From NCBI RefSeq assembly GCF_001643015.1, contig NZ_CP015622.1, positions 75,358 through 139,357 on the forward strand: a DNA stretch of 64,000 nt, read 5' to 3'. Position 1 is the stretch's first letter. Every line of letters starts with the position of its first letter. This stretch comes from Corynebacterium crudilactis. GTDB lineage: Bacteria; Actinomycetota; Actinomycetes; Mycobacteriales; Mycobacteriaceae. The notes under the pieces are model-generated. The model did not search any database. It saw nothing but the letters and a program-made list of their open reading frames with translations, and was not told where the DNA came from. Made by a program: the position numbers and the translations under genes. Of this stretch, positions 20,986 through 30,008 are shown in pieces.

Positions 20986-21804
20986 ATGCCAGTTCAACAG
21001 ATCACCAAATTTTTTGATGATGCCGCAATTTTTCCTCCTGGTCTGGCACCTCTGCAACAGGCCGTTCAAGACCATATTGAACGTCAACGAACCGCAACGG
21101 CTAGTTTGGTCGGCCCTTTTATCGTGCCAGTGGAAAAACTCGAAGAAGCTGCTGCATATGCAGGTATAGAGCAACTAGATGTATCTGTAATTCTTCACCC
21201 GAGAGAAGCAGATGAGCTTGTGCGCATAGCGGAAAAGCACACTCATCTTCAGCTCAGTGCCGTCGAACTTAAATTAGAAGATGATGGCCTGGAAGAAGTT
21301 GAAGCCGTCCGGGGGAAGTTGGCGTCGACAAGCATCTTTGTGGAACTGCCAGCCACCCTGGTTAGCGCTGACAACCTGGAGCTTCTGCGCGCCTGGGGCG
21401 CCGGTTTAAAATTCCGCACCGGCGGTATTCGGCAAGAACTTTTTCCAACACCGCAACAATTAATTGATGTGCTGCAGCTTGCGATTCGCACTGGAGTCCC
21501 GTTCAAACTCACCGCGGGGCTACATCGTGCGATGCGCTACCAAGATGAGAAAACCGGATTTCAACACTTTGGATTCTTAAATATCGCGGCAGCAGTCAGC
21601 GTACTTAAATCTGGCGGCGTTTCTGATGAAGCAGTACACATTCTTAATTCAGATGATGCCCAACGCGTTATGAGCGTGGTGTCGGGGGATCAAGCCTGGC
21701 GTGATTCTTTCCGTAGCTTTGGCACCTGCAGTATCACTGAGCCGCTGGAAACTTTGTCAGAAATTGGCTTTATCGACACCCCAGAATTCGACATCGAAGG
21801 ATAA
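20986..21804 (+). CDS. Unassigned protein between hmgA and fahA (copy 2); candidate isomerase
   Basis: A 272-residue soluble protein without a named family known to me. Conserved blocks are FFDDAAIFPPG (residues 9-19), GAGLKFRTGG then ELFPTPQQL, PFKLTAGLHRAMRYQDEKTG, HFGFLNIAAAV and AWRDSFRSF(G)TC. It is not similar to glutathione-S-transferase-type maleylacetoacetate isomerases. Its place between hmgA and fahA is exactly where an isomerase would be expected. Corynebacteria lack glutathione and use mycothiol, so a different enzyme for this step is plausible. This function is inference. It is 5 nt from hmgA and 4 nt from fahA. The start at 20986 has GGGGAG upstream. Confidence 0.8.
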   Translation: MPVQQITKFFDDAAIFPPGLAPLQQAVQDHIERQRTATASLVGPFIVPVEKLEEAAAYAGIEQLDVSVILHPREADELVRIAEKHTHLQLSAVELKLEDDGLEEVEAVRGKLASTSIFVELPATLVSADNLELLRAWGAGLKFRTGGIRQELFPTPQQLIDVLQLAIRTGVPFKLTAGLHRAMRYQDEKTGFQHFGFLNIAAAVSVLKSGGVSDEAVHILNSDDAQRVMSVVSGDQAWRDSFRSFGTCSITEPLETLSEIGFIDTPEFDIEG

Positions 21805-21808
21805 AAAG

Positions 21809-23032
21809 ATGACATCAACAGCAGTACAGAAATTAGCTACTGAAGGTTTTGGCATTGAAAACCTACCGTATGGTTCATTTGAACTTGACGGTAAAACTCA
21901 ATTGGGCATTCGCCTTGGCGACCATGTTATTGGTCTTGAAACTTTAATCTCCAAGGTAGGAGGCCTTGACGAAAAAGTAGCTGTGGCAGCAGCACAGCCC
22001 AATTTGGATGCGCTTCTTGCTGGCGGAAAGGAAATTTGGTCACCGCTACGCGCCTGGATTCAGCAGACGCTCAACGATGAAGCAGCTGCAGACGATGTAC
22101 TAAATTCTGCTATTTCACTTGATAAGGTGTCAATGAAATTGGCATTTACACCTGCTGATTACGTGGATTATTACGCCTCAGAGCATCACGCAACGAATCT
22201 GGGCAAGATGTTTCGACCAAATGAAGATGCACTAAAACCAAATTGGAAACACCTACCCGTTGGTTATCACGGCAGGTCCGGAACCATTTTTGCTTCTGGT
22301 ACCGATGTGATTCGTCCAAAGGGACTGCGCCCAGGCCAAGAATCGATTCCTTCATTTGGGCCAAGTAATCGCCTCGATATCGAAGCAGAAATGGGATTTG
22401 TTCTAGGCGGTGCGGCACCACGCGGTGAAGTAGATGTTGCAGCTGCCGCAGATCATATTTTCGGAGTATTTCTCTTTAATGATTGGTCTGCACGCGATAT
22501 TCAAAACTATGAGTACGTGCCGTTGGGTCCCAACCTTGGCAAATCATTTGCGTCCACAGTGGGAGAATGGATCGTGCCATTTGAGGCGTTAAATGGAGCA
22601 CGTGTGGCACCTCCTGAAAGAACTTTTGAATTGGCGTCCTATCTCCATGATCCTTCCGATGAACATGGCGAATTCGGCCTCGATGTGACATTGAGTGTTC
22701 TGCTTAATGATGAAGTATTATCCAACCCTCCATTTGGATTGATGTACTTCACTGCACCGCAAATGTTGGCTCATATGACAGTCAACGGCGGTTCCCTCCG
22801 GCCTGGAGATATGTTCGCATCTGGAACGATTTCTGGCCCTGAAAAGGATCAACGGGGATCATTCATTGAGCTATCTTGGGGTGGCAAAGAGTCATTACAA
22901 CTGAGTGATGGCAGCGAAATGACATTTCTACGCGATGGAGACACCGTGACATTGCAAGGAACCGCACCAGGACCAAATGGTTCAACAATTAACTTTGGCA
23001 ATTGTGTAGGAACCATTAAATCAGCAACTTAA
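21809..23032 (+). CDS. fahA: Fumarylacetoacetase
   Basis: A 407-residue FAH-family hydrolase that splits fumarylacetoacetate to fumarate and acetoacetate, the last step of homogentisate breakdown. Visible motifs are DYVDYYASEHHATNLGKMFR (metal/catalytic His region), the KHLPVGYHGRSGTI block, metal ligands in DIEAEMGFVLGG, FLFNDWSARDIQNYEYVPLG and the late GDMFASGTISGP. Length fits fumarylacetoacetases (about 410-420). It is translated 4 nt after the unassigned protein. A large hairpin follows. Confidence 0.92.
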   Translation: MTSTAVQKLATEGFGIENLPYGSFELDGKTQLGIRLGDHVIGLETLISKVGGLDEKVAVAAAQPNLDALLAGGKEIWSPLRAWIQQTLNDEAAADDVLNSAISLDKVSMKLAFTPADYVDYYASEHHATNLGKMFRPNEDALKPNWKHLPVGYHGRSGTIFASGTDVIRPKGLRPGQESIPSFGPSNRLDIEAEMGFVLGGAAPRGEVDVAAAADHIFGVFLFNDWSARDIQNYEYVPLGPNLGKSFASTVGEWIVPFEALNGARVAPPERTFELASYLHDPSDEHGEFGLDVTLSVLLNDEVLSNPPFGLMYFTAPQMLAHMTVNGGSLRPGDMFASGTISGPEKDQRGSFIELSWGGKESLQLSDGSEMTFLRDGDTVTLQGTAPGPNGSTINFGNCVGTIKSAT

Positions 23033-23056
23033 AGTTGCACTTTTTAAAAACCATAG

Positions 23057-23103
23057 ACAAGAGCCGGTGGAACAAAACTACTTTTTGTTCCACCGGCTCT
23101 TGT
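23057..23103 (+). terminator. 21-bp perfect hairpin after fahA
   Basis: ACAAGAGCCGGTGGAACAAA(A) pairs with (T)TTTGTTCCACCGGCTCTTGT across a 5-nt loop. There is no T tract on the plus side (ACCCTTTG follows), and the next gene starts 45 nt later on the same strand. It probably ends or attenuates the hmgA operon before the second MarR gene. Confidence 0.7.
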
Positions 23104-23147
23104 ACCCTTTGAAGAAACGATGCAAGTGTGAAGAAAAGTTGGTGCGC

Positions 23148-23654
23148 ATGACCGTTGATGCTGAAAGCTTCGAGTACTGGAACTTCGTGAGCCGCAGTCG
23201 TGCAAAACTGGCTGAAGAATTATCAGAAACTGATATCAGCCCCAATGACTTGGCCATGATCCTCAACCGTGCTTCTGGAGTGGCCACAGGATTATCTGAA
23301 GCTCGGATTCATCGCCCCAAAGGCATGGGCTGGAACGCTTTTAAAGTGTTGTTTATTTTATGGATGGAGGGAGATTTAGAGCAGCACCGAGTAGCGATGT
23401 TGGCAGGCATAAGCAGGGCCACAACGTCATCGATTGTGAAAACACTTGTTGGTGCGGGCCATGTTGAACAAACTCCATCTACCGTAGATAAGCGCACGCA
23501 TGTCCTTTTCTTAACTGATGCCGGAAAAGTATTAATCAAAGAATCCTATTTGGAACAGAATGATCTGTTATCCGGGTGGAATAACAGACTAACTGGGACA
23601 GAACAAGAAATTTTGAAGATGCTGCTTATTAAATTGCTTAGTGGCGGTGAATAA
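23148..23654 (+). CDS. MarR-family regulator (second)
   Basis: A 168-residue winged-helix regulator whose HTH is around HRVAMLAGISRATTSSIVKT (residues about 86-105) and whose wing is TVDKRTHVLFLTDAGKVLIK. It shares the architecture and the ARIHRP/WNAFKVLFILW blocks with the MarR gene at 19000-19527, so the two are ancient paralogues flanking the hmgA operon. The ATG at 23148 is taken as start; upstream codons lie in the hairpin region. Target unknown; the same operator family is possible. Confidence 0.82.
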   Translation: MTVDAESFEYWNFVSRSRAKLAEELSETDISPNDLAMILNRASGVATGLSEARIHRPKGMGWNAFKVLFILWMEGDLEQHRVAMLAGISRATTSSIVKTLVGAGHVEQTPSTVDKRTHVLFLTDAGKVLIKESYLEQNDLLSGWNNRLTGTEQEILKMLLIKLLSGGE

Positions 23655-24044
23655 TCTGCACTTAAGTGGAAAAATTTGCTCTCTTTTGAAGAAAACCCTA
23701 GGAAAAGACTAAGGAACAGTGGATGCAGGGCATTCCCCTGATTATTAGCTTGGCTTTTCGCCGACGCATGGCTAAGTATTTTTTTAGGAATAAGTACCGT
23801 CTATGGGATCTCCTGTGGTTTATAGTCTAATTGTATAGGTCTAAAGCATGTAAATAGTAGCAATGAGCTGGCGAAATTTACTGGTTGAGCAGATGTCACA
23901 GTGAAGTCCCAAAAATTTTTTCAAAAAGTCAAACCTCTACTTTCCCTTCGGGCCAAAGGGGTATATCCTCGGTCTTAAACGCTCGTCCAATTAAGCAATT
24001 GGCCGGGCTCCAGTATTTTCTGTGACTTTGCAGAAAGGGAAAAA
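23655..24044 (+). promoter_or_regulatory. Urease operon upstream region
   Basis: This 390-bp non-coding stretch holds a direct repeat TATAGTCTA (23821-23829) and TATAGGTCTA (23834-23843), a plausible -10 TATATC (23962-23967) and a palindrome CCAATT-AAGC-AATTGG (23987-24002) just downstream of the expected start. In C. glutamicum urease is under nitrogen control by AmtR, whose sites contain CTAT/ATAG halves. The repeats here carry such halves but not with canonical spacing, so the assignment is tentative. Confidence 0.45.
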
Positions 24045-24347
24045 TTGCATATCACTCCTCGTGAACATGAAAAATTAATGATCGTGGTTGCAGCAGATCT
24101 TGCGCACCGCCGTAAAAATCGTGGTCTCAAACTGAACCACCCTGAGGCTGTCTCCCTCATAACTTACGAACTCATTGAAGGTGCTCGAGATGGGCGCACA
24201 GTTGCAGACCTCATGAGCTGGGGCAGCACGATTTTAACCAGGGACGATGTCTTGGAAGGCATCCCAGAAATGATCCCTGAGATTCAAGTTGAAGCAACAT
24301 TTGATGACGGAACCAAACTGGTAACCGTGCATAATCCCATCCGCTAG
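24045..24347 (+). CDS. ureA: Urease subunit gamma
   Basis: A 100-residue urease gamma subunit, of normal length, beginning [20 protein letters not shown] and containing [20 protein letters not shown]. It forms the structural core of the nickel enzyme that hydrolyses urea to ammonia and CO2. The start codon is TTG: the family start MH(I/L)TPRE falls on it, with AGAAAGGGA 5-12 nt upstream. First gene of ureABCEFGD. Confidence 0.95.
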   Translation: MHITPREHEKLMIVVAADLAHRRKNRGLKLNHPEAVSLITYELIEGARDGRTVADLMSWGSTILTRDDVLEGIPEMIPEIQVEATFDDGTKLVTVHNPIR

Positions 24348-24372
24348 TGCGCGTTGTTTTAAGGAGTTTTTC

Positions 24373-24837
24373 ATGATCCCAGGCGAGTACATCTTGTCTA
24401 GTGAATCTCTTACCGGAAACGTTGGTCGAGAGACAAAAACCATTGAAATTATCAACACAGGTGACCGTCCTGTACAGATTGGTTCGCATTTCCACTTTGC
24501 AGAAGTAAACCCCAGCATCAGCTTTGACCGCAGCGAAGGCTATGGCTTTCGCCTTGATATTCCATCAGGTACAGCTGTCCGTTTAGAACCAGGCGATGCC
24601 CGCACTGTAAATCTTGTGGCCATTGGTGGTGACCGGGTAGTTTCTGGTTTCCGCGATCTAGTTGATGGTCCTTTGGAAAACCGCAAGGTCAATGTGTGGG
24701 AGGGGCGCGAAGATGATTGGCGCCGTTCTTCCGCAGCAGGTGATGCACCGCAAGAATTGCCACAGTCTGATGCTGCAGAACGAGGTCGAAAACTCGATGA
24801 AGCTAGCGAGACAAGCTCGGAAGAAGGACTTGAATAA
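24373..24837 (+). CDS. ureB: Urease subunit beta
   Basis: A 154-residue beta subunit beginning MIPGEYILSS, with the conserved NTGDRPVQIGSHFHFAEVN and GTAVRLEPGDARTVNLV blocks. The last 45 residues, rich in Glu, Ser and Arg, are an extension beyond the usual 100-110 residues. TAAGGAG precedes the ATG. The stop codon abuts the ureC start. Confidence 0.95.
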   Translation: MIPGEYILSSESLTGNVGRETKTIEIINTGDRPVQIGSHFHFAEVNPSISFDRSEGYGFRLDIPSGTAVRLEPGDARTVNLVAIGGDRVVSGFRDLVDGPLENRKVNVWEGREDDWRRSSAAGDAPQELPQSDAAERGRKLDEASETSSEEGLE

Positions 24838-26550
24838 ATGAGTTTTGAAATTTCTCGCAAGCAATACACCGACCTTTATGGGCCTACCATTGGTGATTCT
24901 GTGCGGTTGGCGGATACTGAACTCTTTCTCTGTGTGGAAAAAGACTACGCAGCAATTGGTGAAGAAGTCACTTTTGGTGGTGGCAAGGTGATTCGTGATG
25001 GCATGGGTCAAAACGGCACCTTGGTGCGCGATGTTGATATCCCTGACACCGTGATCACCAACGTTATCGTCCTTGATTACACAGGTGTGTATAAAGCAGA
25101 CGTTGCCCTTCGCGATGGCAAAATTTTCCGCATCGGTAAAGCTGGTAATCCCAATGTCATGGAAAACGTCGATATTGTCATTGGCGTTGCAACGGACATT
25201 ATCGCTGGTGAAGGTAAGATTCTTACTGCTGGCGGCATTGATACGCATGTGCACTTTTTGGGAACAGATCAAGTTAATACTGCGTTGGCTTCAGGTATTA
25301 CTACCATGATTGGTGGTGGTACTGGACCAAGCCAAGCATCGATGGCTACCACTGTTACTCCAGGAAAGTGGAACACCTTCAATATGCTCAGTGCTTTTGA
25401 AGGTATGCCTATGAATTTTGGTGTTTTGGGCAAAGGGCATGGTTCTTCTAAATCACCACTATCCGAGCAGATCCGTGCAGGAGCCATTGGTCTGAAAATT
25501 CACGAGGACTGGGGTGCTACGCCATCATCTATTAATACTGCCTTGGAAGTGGCAGACGCGATGGATATTCAGGTTGCGTTGCACTCCGATACTCTCAACG
25601 AAGCTGGTTTCGTAGAAGATACTATTGAGGCCATTGCTGGCCGTGTCATTCACACGTTTCACACTGAAGGCGCTGGCGGCGGGCATGCACCTGACCTGAT
25701 TCGGGTGGCATCTTTGGCTAATGTCTTGCCTGCTTCAACTAACCCAACGCTTCCGTATACGCGCAACACTGTGGAAGAACACCTAGATATGGTGATGGTA
25801 GCGCATCACCTTAACCCGGATATTCCAGAAGACGTAGCGTTTGCAGATTCACGTATTCGTGCGGAAACAATTGCTGCGGAAGATGTCCTGCACGATATGG
25901 GAATTTTCTCGATTACTTCTTCCGATTCCCAAGCAATGGGCCGCGTCGGAGAAACGATTACTCGTACGTGGCAGGTTGCTGACCACATGAAACGTACTCG
26001 TGGTTCACTAACTGGCGACTCTTTGCATAATGACAACAATCGTCTGCGACGTTTTATCGCAAAGTACACCATCAACCCAGCAATTGCTCATGGCGTTGAC
26101 TACGTTGTTGGCTCAATTGAAGAAGGTAAATTCGCTGATCTTGTGCTGTGGGATCCTAAATTCTTTGGTGTAAAACCTGATTTAGTGATCAAGGGTGGAT
26201 TGATGGTGAACTCACTCATGGGTGACTCTAACGGTTCTATCCCGACACCTCAGCCACGAACTTTGCGCAATACCTGGGGTGCATTTGGGCAAGCTGTAGA
26301 TCGAAGCTCCATCACGTTCCTATCTCAGGATGCGATTGATGCAAATGTGCCTGATCAGCTCAACCTTCGTAAACAGATTCGTGGAGTTCGTGGAATTAGA
26401 AACCTGACAAAGAGAGATATGAAACTCAATGCTGAAATGCCTGATATTCATGTCGATCCAGAGACTTATCAAGTCTTTGTTAATGGTGAACTAATCACCA
26501 GCAAGCCAGCAGAGACAGTGCCGATGGCACGTCGATACTTCTTGTTCTAG
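24838..26550 (+). CDS. ureC: Urease subunit alpha (catalytic)
   Basis: A 570-residue catalytic subunit of the expected length. Nickel and active-site elements are visible: [10 protein letters not shown] (HxH ligands), the carbamylated lysine in [26 protein letters not shown], the [15 protein letters not shown] block, the flap region [20 protein letters not shown], and the Asp ligand in [13 protein letters not shown]. All are intact, so an active enzyme is expected. It starts directly after the ureB stop. Confidence 0.97.
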   Translation: MSFEISRKQYTDLYGPTIGDSVRLADTELFLCVEKDYAAIGEEVTFGGGKVIRDGMGQNGTLVRDVDIPDTVITNVIVLDYTGVYKADVALRDGKIFRIGKAGNPNVMENVDIVIGVATDIIAGEGKILTAGGIDTHVHFLGTDQVNTALASGITTMIGGGTGPSQASMATTVTPGKWNTFNMLSAFEGMPMNFGVLGKGHGSSKSPLSEQIRAGAIGLKIHEDWGATPSSINTALEVADAMDIQVALHSDTLNEAGFVEDTIEAIAGRVIHTFHTEGAGGGHAPDLIRVASLANVLPASTNPTLPYTRNTVEEHLDMVMVAHHLNPDIPEDVAFADSRIRAETIAAEDVLHDMGIFSITSSDSQAMGRVGETITRTWQVADHMKRTRGSLTGDSLHNDNNRLRRFIAKYTINPAIAHGVDYVVGSIEEGKFADLVLWDPKFFGVKPDLVIKGGLMVNSLMGDSNGSIPTPQPRTLRNTWGAFGQAVDRSSITFLSQDAIDANVPDQLNLRKQIRGVRGIRNLTKRDMKLNAEMPDIHVDPETYQVFVNGELITSKPAETVPMARRYFLF

Positions 26551-26572
26551 TACCTCGCGGAAAGTAGGAAGC

Positions 26573-27046
26573 ATGATTATCACTGCGATTGATACCAACA
26601 TCAAAGACACTCCAGAGTTTATTGCTGGACGTGAAGTAGTTGGTATTCGATTTGAAGATTTGGTGTTGGACAAGCGTATTCAACGAGTAGAACTTCCTGG
26701 GGGAGAAGAACTGGGATTGCGGCTAGACCAAGGTCATCCCATCTTGCGCGAGGGAGATGTTTTGCTCTCTGAGGATGAAACAGTTTTTGTCGTTGAGATT
26801 ATGCCCACCGATGTTCTCGTAATTACCCCGAAAGATATTCATCAAATGGGTTTTGTGGCACATTCTTTGGGTAATAGGCACCTTCCGGCACAGTTTTCAC
26901 AATCTGGTGAAATAACAGAAAAGGCCTCCATGATCGTGCAATACGATCACACAGTGGTGGCGTTTTTACATGATCATGATGTCGAATACGCGCGCACTGA
27001 GCTTGTTCCACCCGTGCCTTTTAGACACAGCGGGCATTCACATTGA
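26573..27046 (+). CDS. ureE: Urease accessory protein UreE (nickel chaperone)
   Basis: A 157-residue metallochaperone that delivers nickel to the apo-urease complex. It has the N-terminal peptide-binding half and the C-terminal metal-binding half ([10 protein letters not shown], then [20 protein letters not shown]). The tail FRHSGHSH is a short histidine-rich nickel site, much shorter than in Klebsiella. Its stop overlaps the ureF TTG. Confidence 0.92.
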   Translation: MIITAIDTNIKDTPEFIAGREVVGIRFEDLVLDKRIQRVELPGGEELGLRLDQGHPILREGDVLLSEDETVFVVEIMPTDVLVITPKDIHQMGFVAHSLGNRHLPAQFSQSGEITEKASMIVQYDHTVVAFLHDHDVEYARTELVPPVPFRHSGHSH

Positions 27047-27726
27047 TAGATTCAGACGCAGATTTTTTGTTGCTGCATCTATCTGATTCTGCATTGCCAA
27101 CGGGCGCTTTTGCGCATTCTTTTGGTTTTGAAACCTATATGGATGCGGAGCGAATTACTCGGGCTGAGCATTTCCAAGATTGGTTAAAAGTCCTGCTCAA
27201 AGTGCAACTAACTAGCGCTGATGCATTGGCCATGCGGTTGCTGTACGCAGAGCCAACGCTGCAGGAGCTCAAACGCTTGGATGCGCGTCTTCACGCTGGT
27301 ACCCCTGCTCGAGAAGTCCGGGAAGCTAATACTCGGATGGGTACTCGCATGGCGGAAATTGTGGCGGAAACTTATGGCACCCCCATGGTTGCGCAGTATC
27401 TAGGACTCATCAACCAGCGAGAGCTTTCAGGTCATCCTGCTTTGGCTTTTGCACTTGCAACACACAGCATTGGAATCGATGTAGATCGAGCCATCCACGC
27501 ACATTTGACCGCGACTGTCAGCTCCCTGACCCAAAACGCAGTTCGTGGCATTCCATTGGGACAAATGGCTGGCCAGCGTGTGATGTTTGCTATGCGAGAG
27601 CCGATTGCTGCAGCAGTAACACGTAGCGCCATCTTGGAAGAAATCGATCTTTGCTCTGGTGATCCAGGGATAGATATCTCACAGATGATTCATGCCACTC
27701 AGCGCGCACGACTTTTTATGAGCTAA
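27043..27726 (+). CDS. ureF: Urease accessory protein UreF
   Basis: A 227-residue UreF recognised by [20 protein letters not shown] near the N-terminus and the late [15 protein letters not shown] and [11 protein letters not shown] segments. UreF acts with UreD and UreG in GTP-dependent activation of urease. The start is TTG, overlapping the ureE stop (TTGA), which implies translational coupling; no other start fits the family's N-terminus. Confidence 0.92.
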   Translation: MIDSDADFLLLHLSDSALPTGAFAHSFGFETYMDAERITRAEHFQDWLKVLLKVQLTSADALAMRLLYAEPTLQELKRLDARLHAGTPAREVREANTRMGTRMAEIVAETYGTPMVAQYLGLINQRELSGHPALAFALATHSIGIDVDRAIHAHLTATVSSLTQNAVRGIPLGQMAGQRVMFAMREPIAAAVTRSAILEEIDLCSGDPGIDISQMIHATQRARLFMS

Positions 27727-27756
27727 GAAAATTTACTTTAAGGAGAATAACAAGAA

Positions 27757-28374
27757 ATGAGCCCAATTCGAATCGGTGTTGGTGGGCCAGTGGGCGCCGG
27801 TAAAACACAGTTGGTGGAACGTGTTACCCGTGCGCTTATTGATGAAATCAGCATGGCTGCCATTACCAATGATATTTATACGATCGAAGATGCCAAGATT
27901 TTGGCGGCTAATGGTGTGCTGCCAGAAGAACGTATCGTTGGAATTGAAACAGGTGGCTGCCCGCATACTGCAATCCGTGAAGATACTTCGATGAATGATG
28001 CTGCTATCAAAGATCTGGTGGAAAAATTCCCCGATTTGGAGCTCATCTTTGTAGAATCCGGCGGAGATAATCTTTCTGCAACTTTTTCCCCAGAATTGGT
28101 TGATTTCTCCATCTACATCATTGACGTTGCTCAAGGTGAAAAGATTCCGAGGAAAGCTGGGCAGGGCATGATTAAGTCGGATTTGTTTATTATCAACAAA
28201 ACTGACCTTGCTCCATATGTGGGTGCCAACTTGGATGTGATGGTAGAAGATGCCAAAGCCTTCCGTAAAAACAAGCCTTTTTGTCTCACCAATCTCCGCA
28301 CCGATGAGGGCTTAGATCAGGTATTGCAATGGATTCGCCATGAGGTGATGATGCAGGACTTGCAGGAAGCCTAA
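27757..28374 (+). CDS. ureG: Urease accessory GTPase UreG
   Basis: A 205-residue SIMIBI GTPase with P-loop [10 protein letters not shown] (residues 8-17), [10 protein letters not shown], the nickel-binding [13 protein letters not shown] segment, [16 protein letters not shown] and the base motif [10 protein letters not shown]. It drives nickel insertion together with UreD and UreF. AAGGAG precedes the ATG after a 30-bp gap. Confidence 0.96.
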   Translation: MSPIRIGVGGPVGAGKTQLVERVTRALIDEISMAAITNDIYTIEDAKILAANGVLPEERIVGIETGGCPHTAIREDTSMNDAAIKDLVEKFPDLELIFVESGGDNLSATFSPELVDFSIYIIDVAQGEKIPRKAGQGMIKSDLFIINKTDLAPYVGANLDVMVEDAKAFRKNKPFCLTNLRTDEGLDQVLQWIRHEVMMQDLQEA

Positions 28375-29226
28375 ATGACACAAATTCAACCAGTAGGTAC
28401 CTTGTGGCTCACGATTGATGATCAAGGCCCACAGGGGCGAAGCCGAGCGGTGGAACAGTTTCACCAGGGTGCACTTCGGATCATTAGGCCACATTATTTA
28501 GATGATTCCGGCCAAGTAAGCTACACCATCATTGCCATTGGTGGCGGATATTTGGGTGGTGATGTTTATGATCAACGATTCATTATTAAAGACAATGCGC
28601 AGGCACTGATCACTACACAATCAGCTACCAAAATTTATCGCACACCCCAAGGTCCAGCGAAACAATATACGGACATTGAGGTTGGCGAAAATGCTGTTTT
28701 AGAGTATTTAACGGATCAAACGATCGCGTATCGGGAATCCACTTATCATCAATTCACTAAAGTCGCGCTGCACCCAACTTCTACCTTTATCTTGAGCGAA
28801 CAGATTACTCCTGGCTGGCATCCTGAAGGCAAACACTTTGCTTATGATGAATTGAGGTTGCATACCGAAATCACTGATGCCACCACCGGGCGCCTGTTTT
28901 TATTGGATAATTTGCTGTTGCGTCCAGATACTCGTGAAGGTGGTTTTGGCTGGACCGAACAGTACACGCATACAGGTCAGATGATTGTGATGGGTCAAGG
29001 CGTCGATAAGCAGCTAGTTGCAGAGCTGAATGAGCTCCTTGCCAACAACCCTGCCGTCTACGGCGCTGTTAATCTTGTTGATGCTCCGGGCACGGAGTTG
29101 CGGGGATTTATTGCGCGTACTTTGAGTAACCGCACTGAAGATTTGGTGAACCTGCACGAACACATCGCATCGCTGTTGCGGGGGCGTTGGCGCGGGCAGG
29201 AACCGGTGAATCTACGTAAATATTGA
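28375..29226 (+). CDS. ureD: Urease accessory protein UreD
   Basis: A 283-residue UreD/UreH with the typical GGGYLGGDVYDQRFIIKDNA, LITTQSATKIYRT and LEYLTDQTIAYRES segments. It starts immediately after the ureG stop and closes the operon, which contains every accessory factor except a dedicated nickel or urea transporter. It is convergent with the hydrolase at 29243. Confidence 0.93.
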   Translation: MTQIQPVGTLWLTIDDQGPQGRSRAVEQFHQGALRIIRPHYLDDSGQVSYTIIAIGGGYLGGDVYDQRFIIKDNAQALITTQSATKIYRTPQGPAKQYTDIEVGENAVLEYLTDQTIAYRESTYHQFTKVALHPTSTFILSEQITPGWHPEGKHFAYDELRLHTEITDATTGRLFLLDNLLLRPDTREGGFGWTEQYTHTGQMIVMGQGVDKQLVAELNELLANNPAVYGAVNLVDAPGTELRGFIARTLSNRTEDLVNLHEHIASLLRGRWRGQEPVNLRKY

Positions 29227-29242
29227 TCTCCCGAGGGTGTTT

Positions 29243-29995
29243 TTAAACTTCTTTCAAGAAACTGAGTACCCGAGAGGCAAGCCCCAAAGGGTGTTCAAAG
29301 ATTGCGTAGTGGCCCACATCTGGAAGCGCTTCGACCTGGAGGTTCGTGTAAATTGGCCCGAAGGTTGCTTCCACTACTGAGGAAGTAACTGCAGGATCAA
29401 GCTCGCCTGTAAGGACATAAATAGGAAGATTTTGCGCACCCAATTCTTCAGCAAAACTGCAGTCAGCCCAAGCATAGAAATATTTTTCTACAGCTTCTGC
29501 TGCGGAATGCTGAACTGTCGATGCAGTCATATCATCGAGCCACACAGCAGGTTGTTTTGATCCAGAGGTGAAATCAATGATGGCACGGCGGGAATCTGGA
29601 TTAGCGCCCGCAGAGGTGAAAAGTGCTCGAGAATCCGGATCGAAAGGTGTACCTGCAGCCGGTACTGAAGAAATACCTACCAGCGATGCAATGGGAGTGG
29701 CACTATCCAACAGGACTCTTTGCATGAAGACTCCACCCATAGAATGCCCCAGAATAGAGAGCTTAGGCGCGTCCAATGCATCGATATAGGTAACTACATC
29801 TGCTGAAATTTCTTCAAGAGTGAACTCGCCGGTTTCCGCAATGCGGCTGCCATAGCCTCGGTAGTCCCAAAAATGCCAGGTAAAAGAATCTACATCAAGA
29901 TACTGCGCAAATGGTCCCCAATCTGCAGCATGGCCAAACCAACCATTGAGGACGAGCACATGATGTGGGCCAGAGCCTTTAACAATTGCAGACAT
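29243..29995 (-). CDS. Alpha/beta-hydrolase (epoxide hydrolase/esterase-like)
   Basis: A 250-residue hydrolase. The oxyanion region is VLNGWFGHAADW, the nucleophile elbow LGHSMGGVF, the acid TGELDPAV and the histidine DVGHYAIFEHP. A Ser nucleophile argues for an esterase or lactonase rather than a true epoxide hydrolase, which uses Asp. It starts 13 nt after the P450 stop with AAGAGGGAAA upstream, so it is co-transcribed and may hydrolyse an ester or lactone made from the P450 product. Confidence 0.82.
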   Translation of the reverse strand: MSAIVKGSGPHHVLVLNGWFGHAADWGPFAQYLDVDSFTWHFWDYRGYGSRIAETGEFTLEEISADVVTYIDALDAPKLSILGHSMGGVFMQRVLLDSATPIASLVGISSVPAAGTPFDPDSRALFTSAGANPDSRRAIIDFTSGSKQPAVWLDDMTASTVQHSAAEAVEKYFYAWADCSFAEELGAQNLPIYVLTGELDPAVTSSVVEATFGPIYTNLQVEALPDVGHYAIFEHPLGLASRVLSFLKEV

Positions 29996-30008
29996 TTTCC
30001 CTCTTCTC

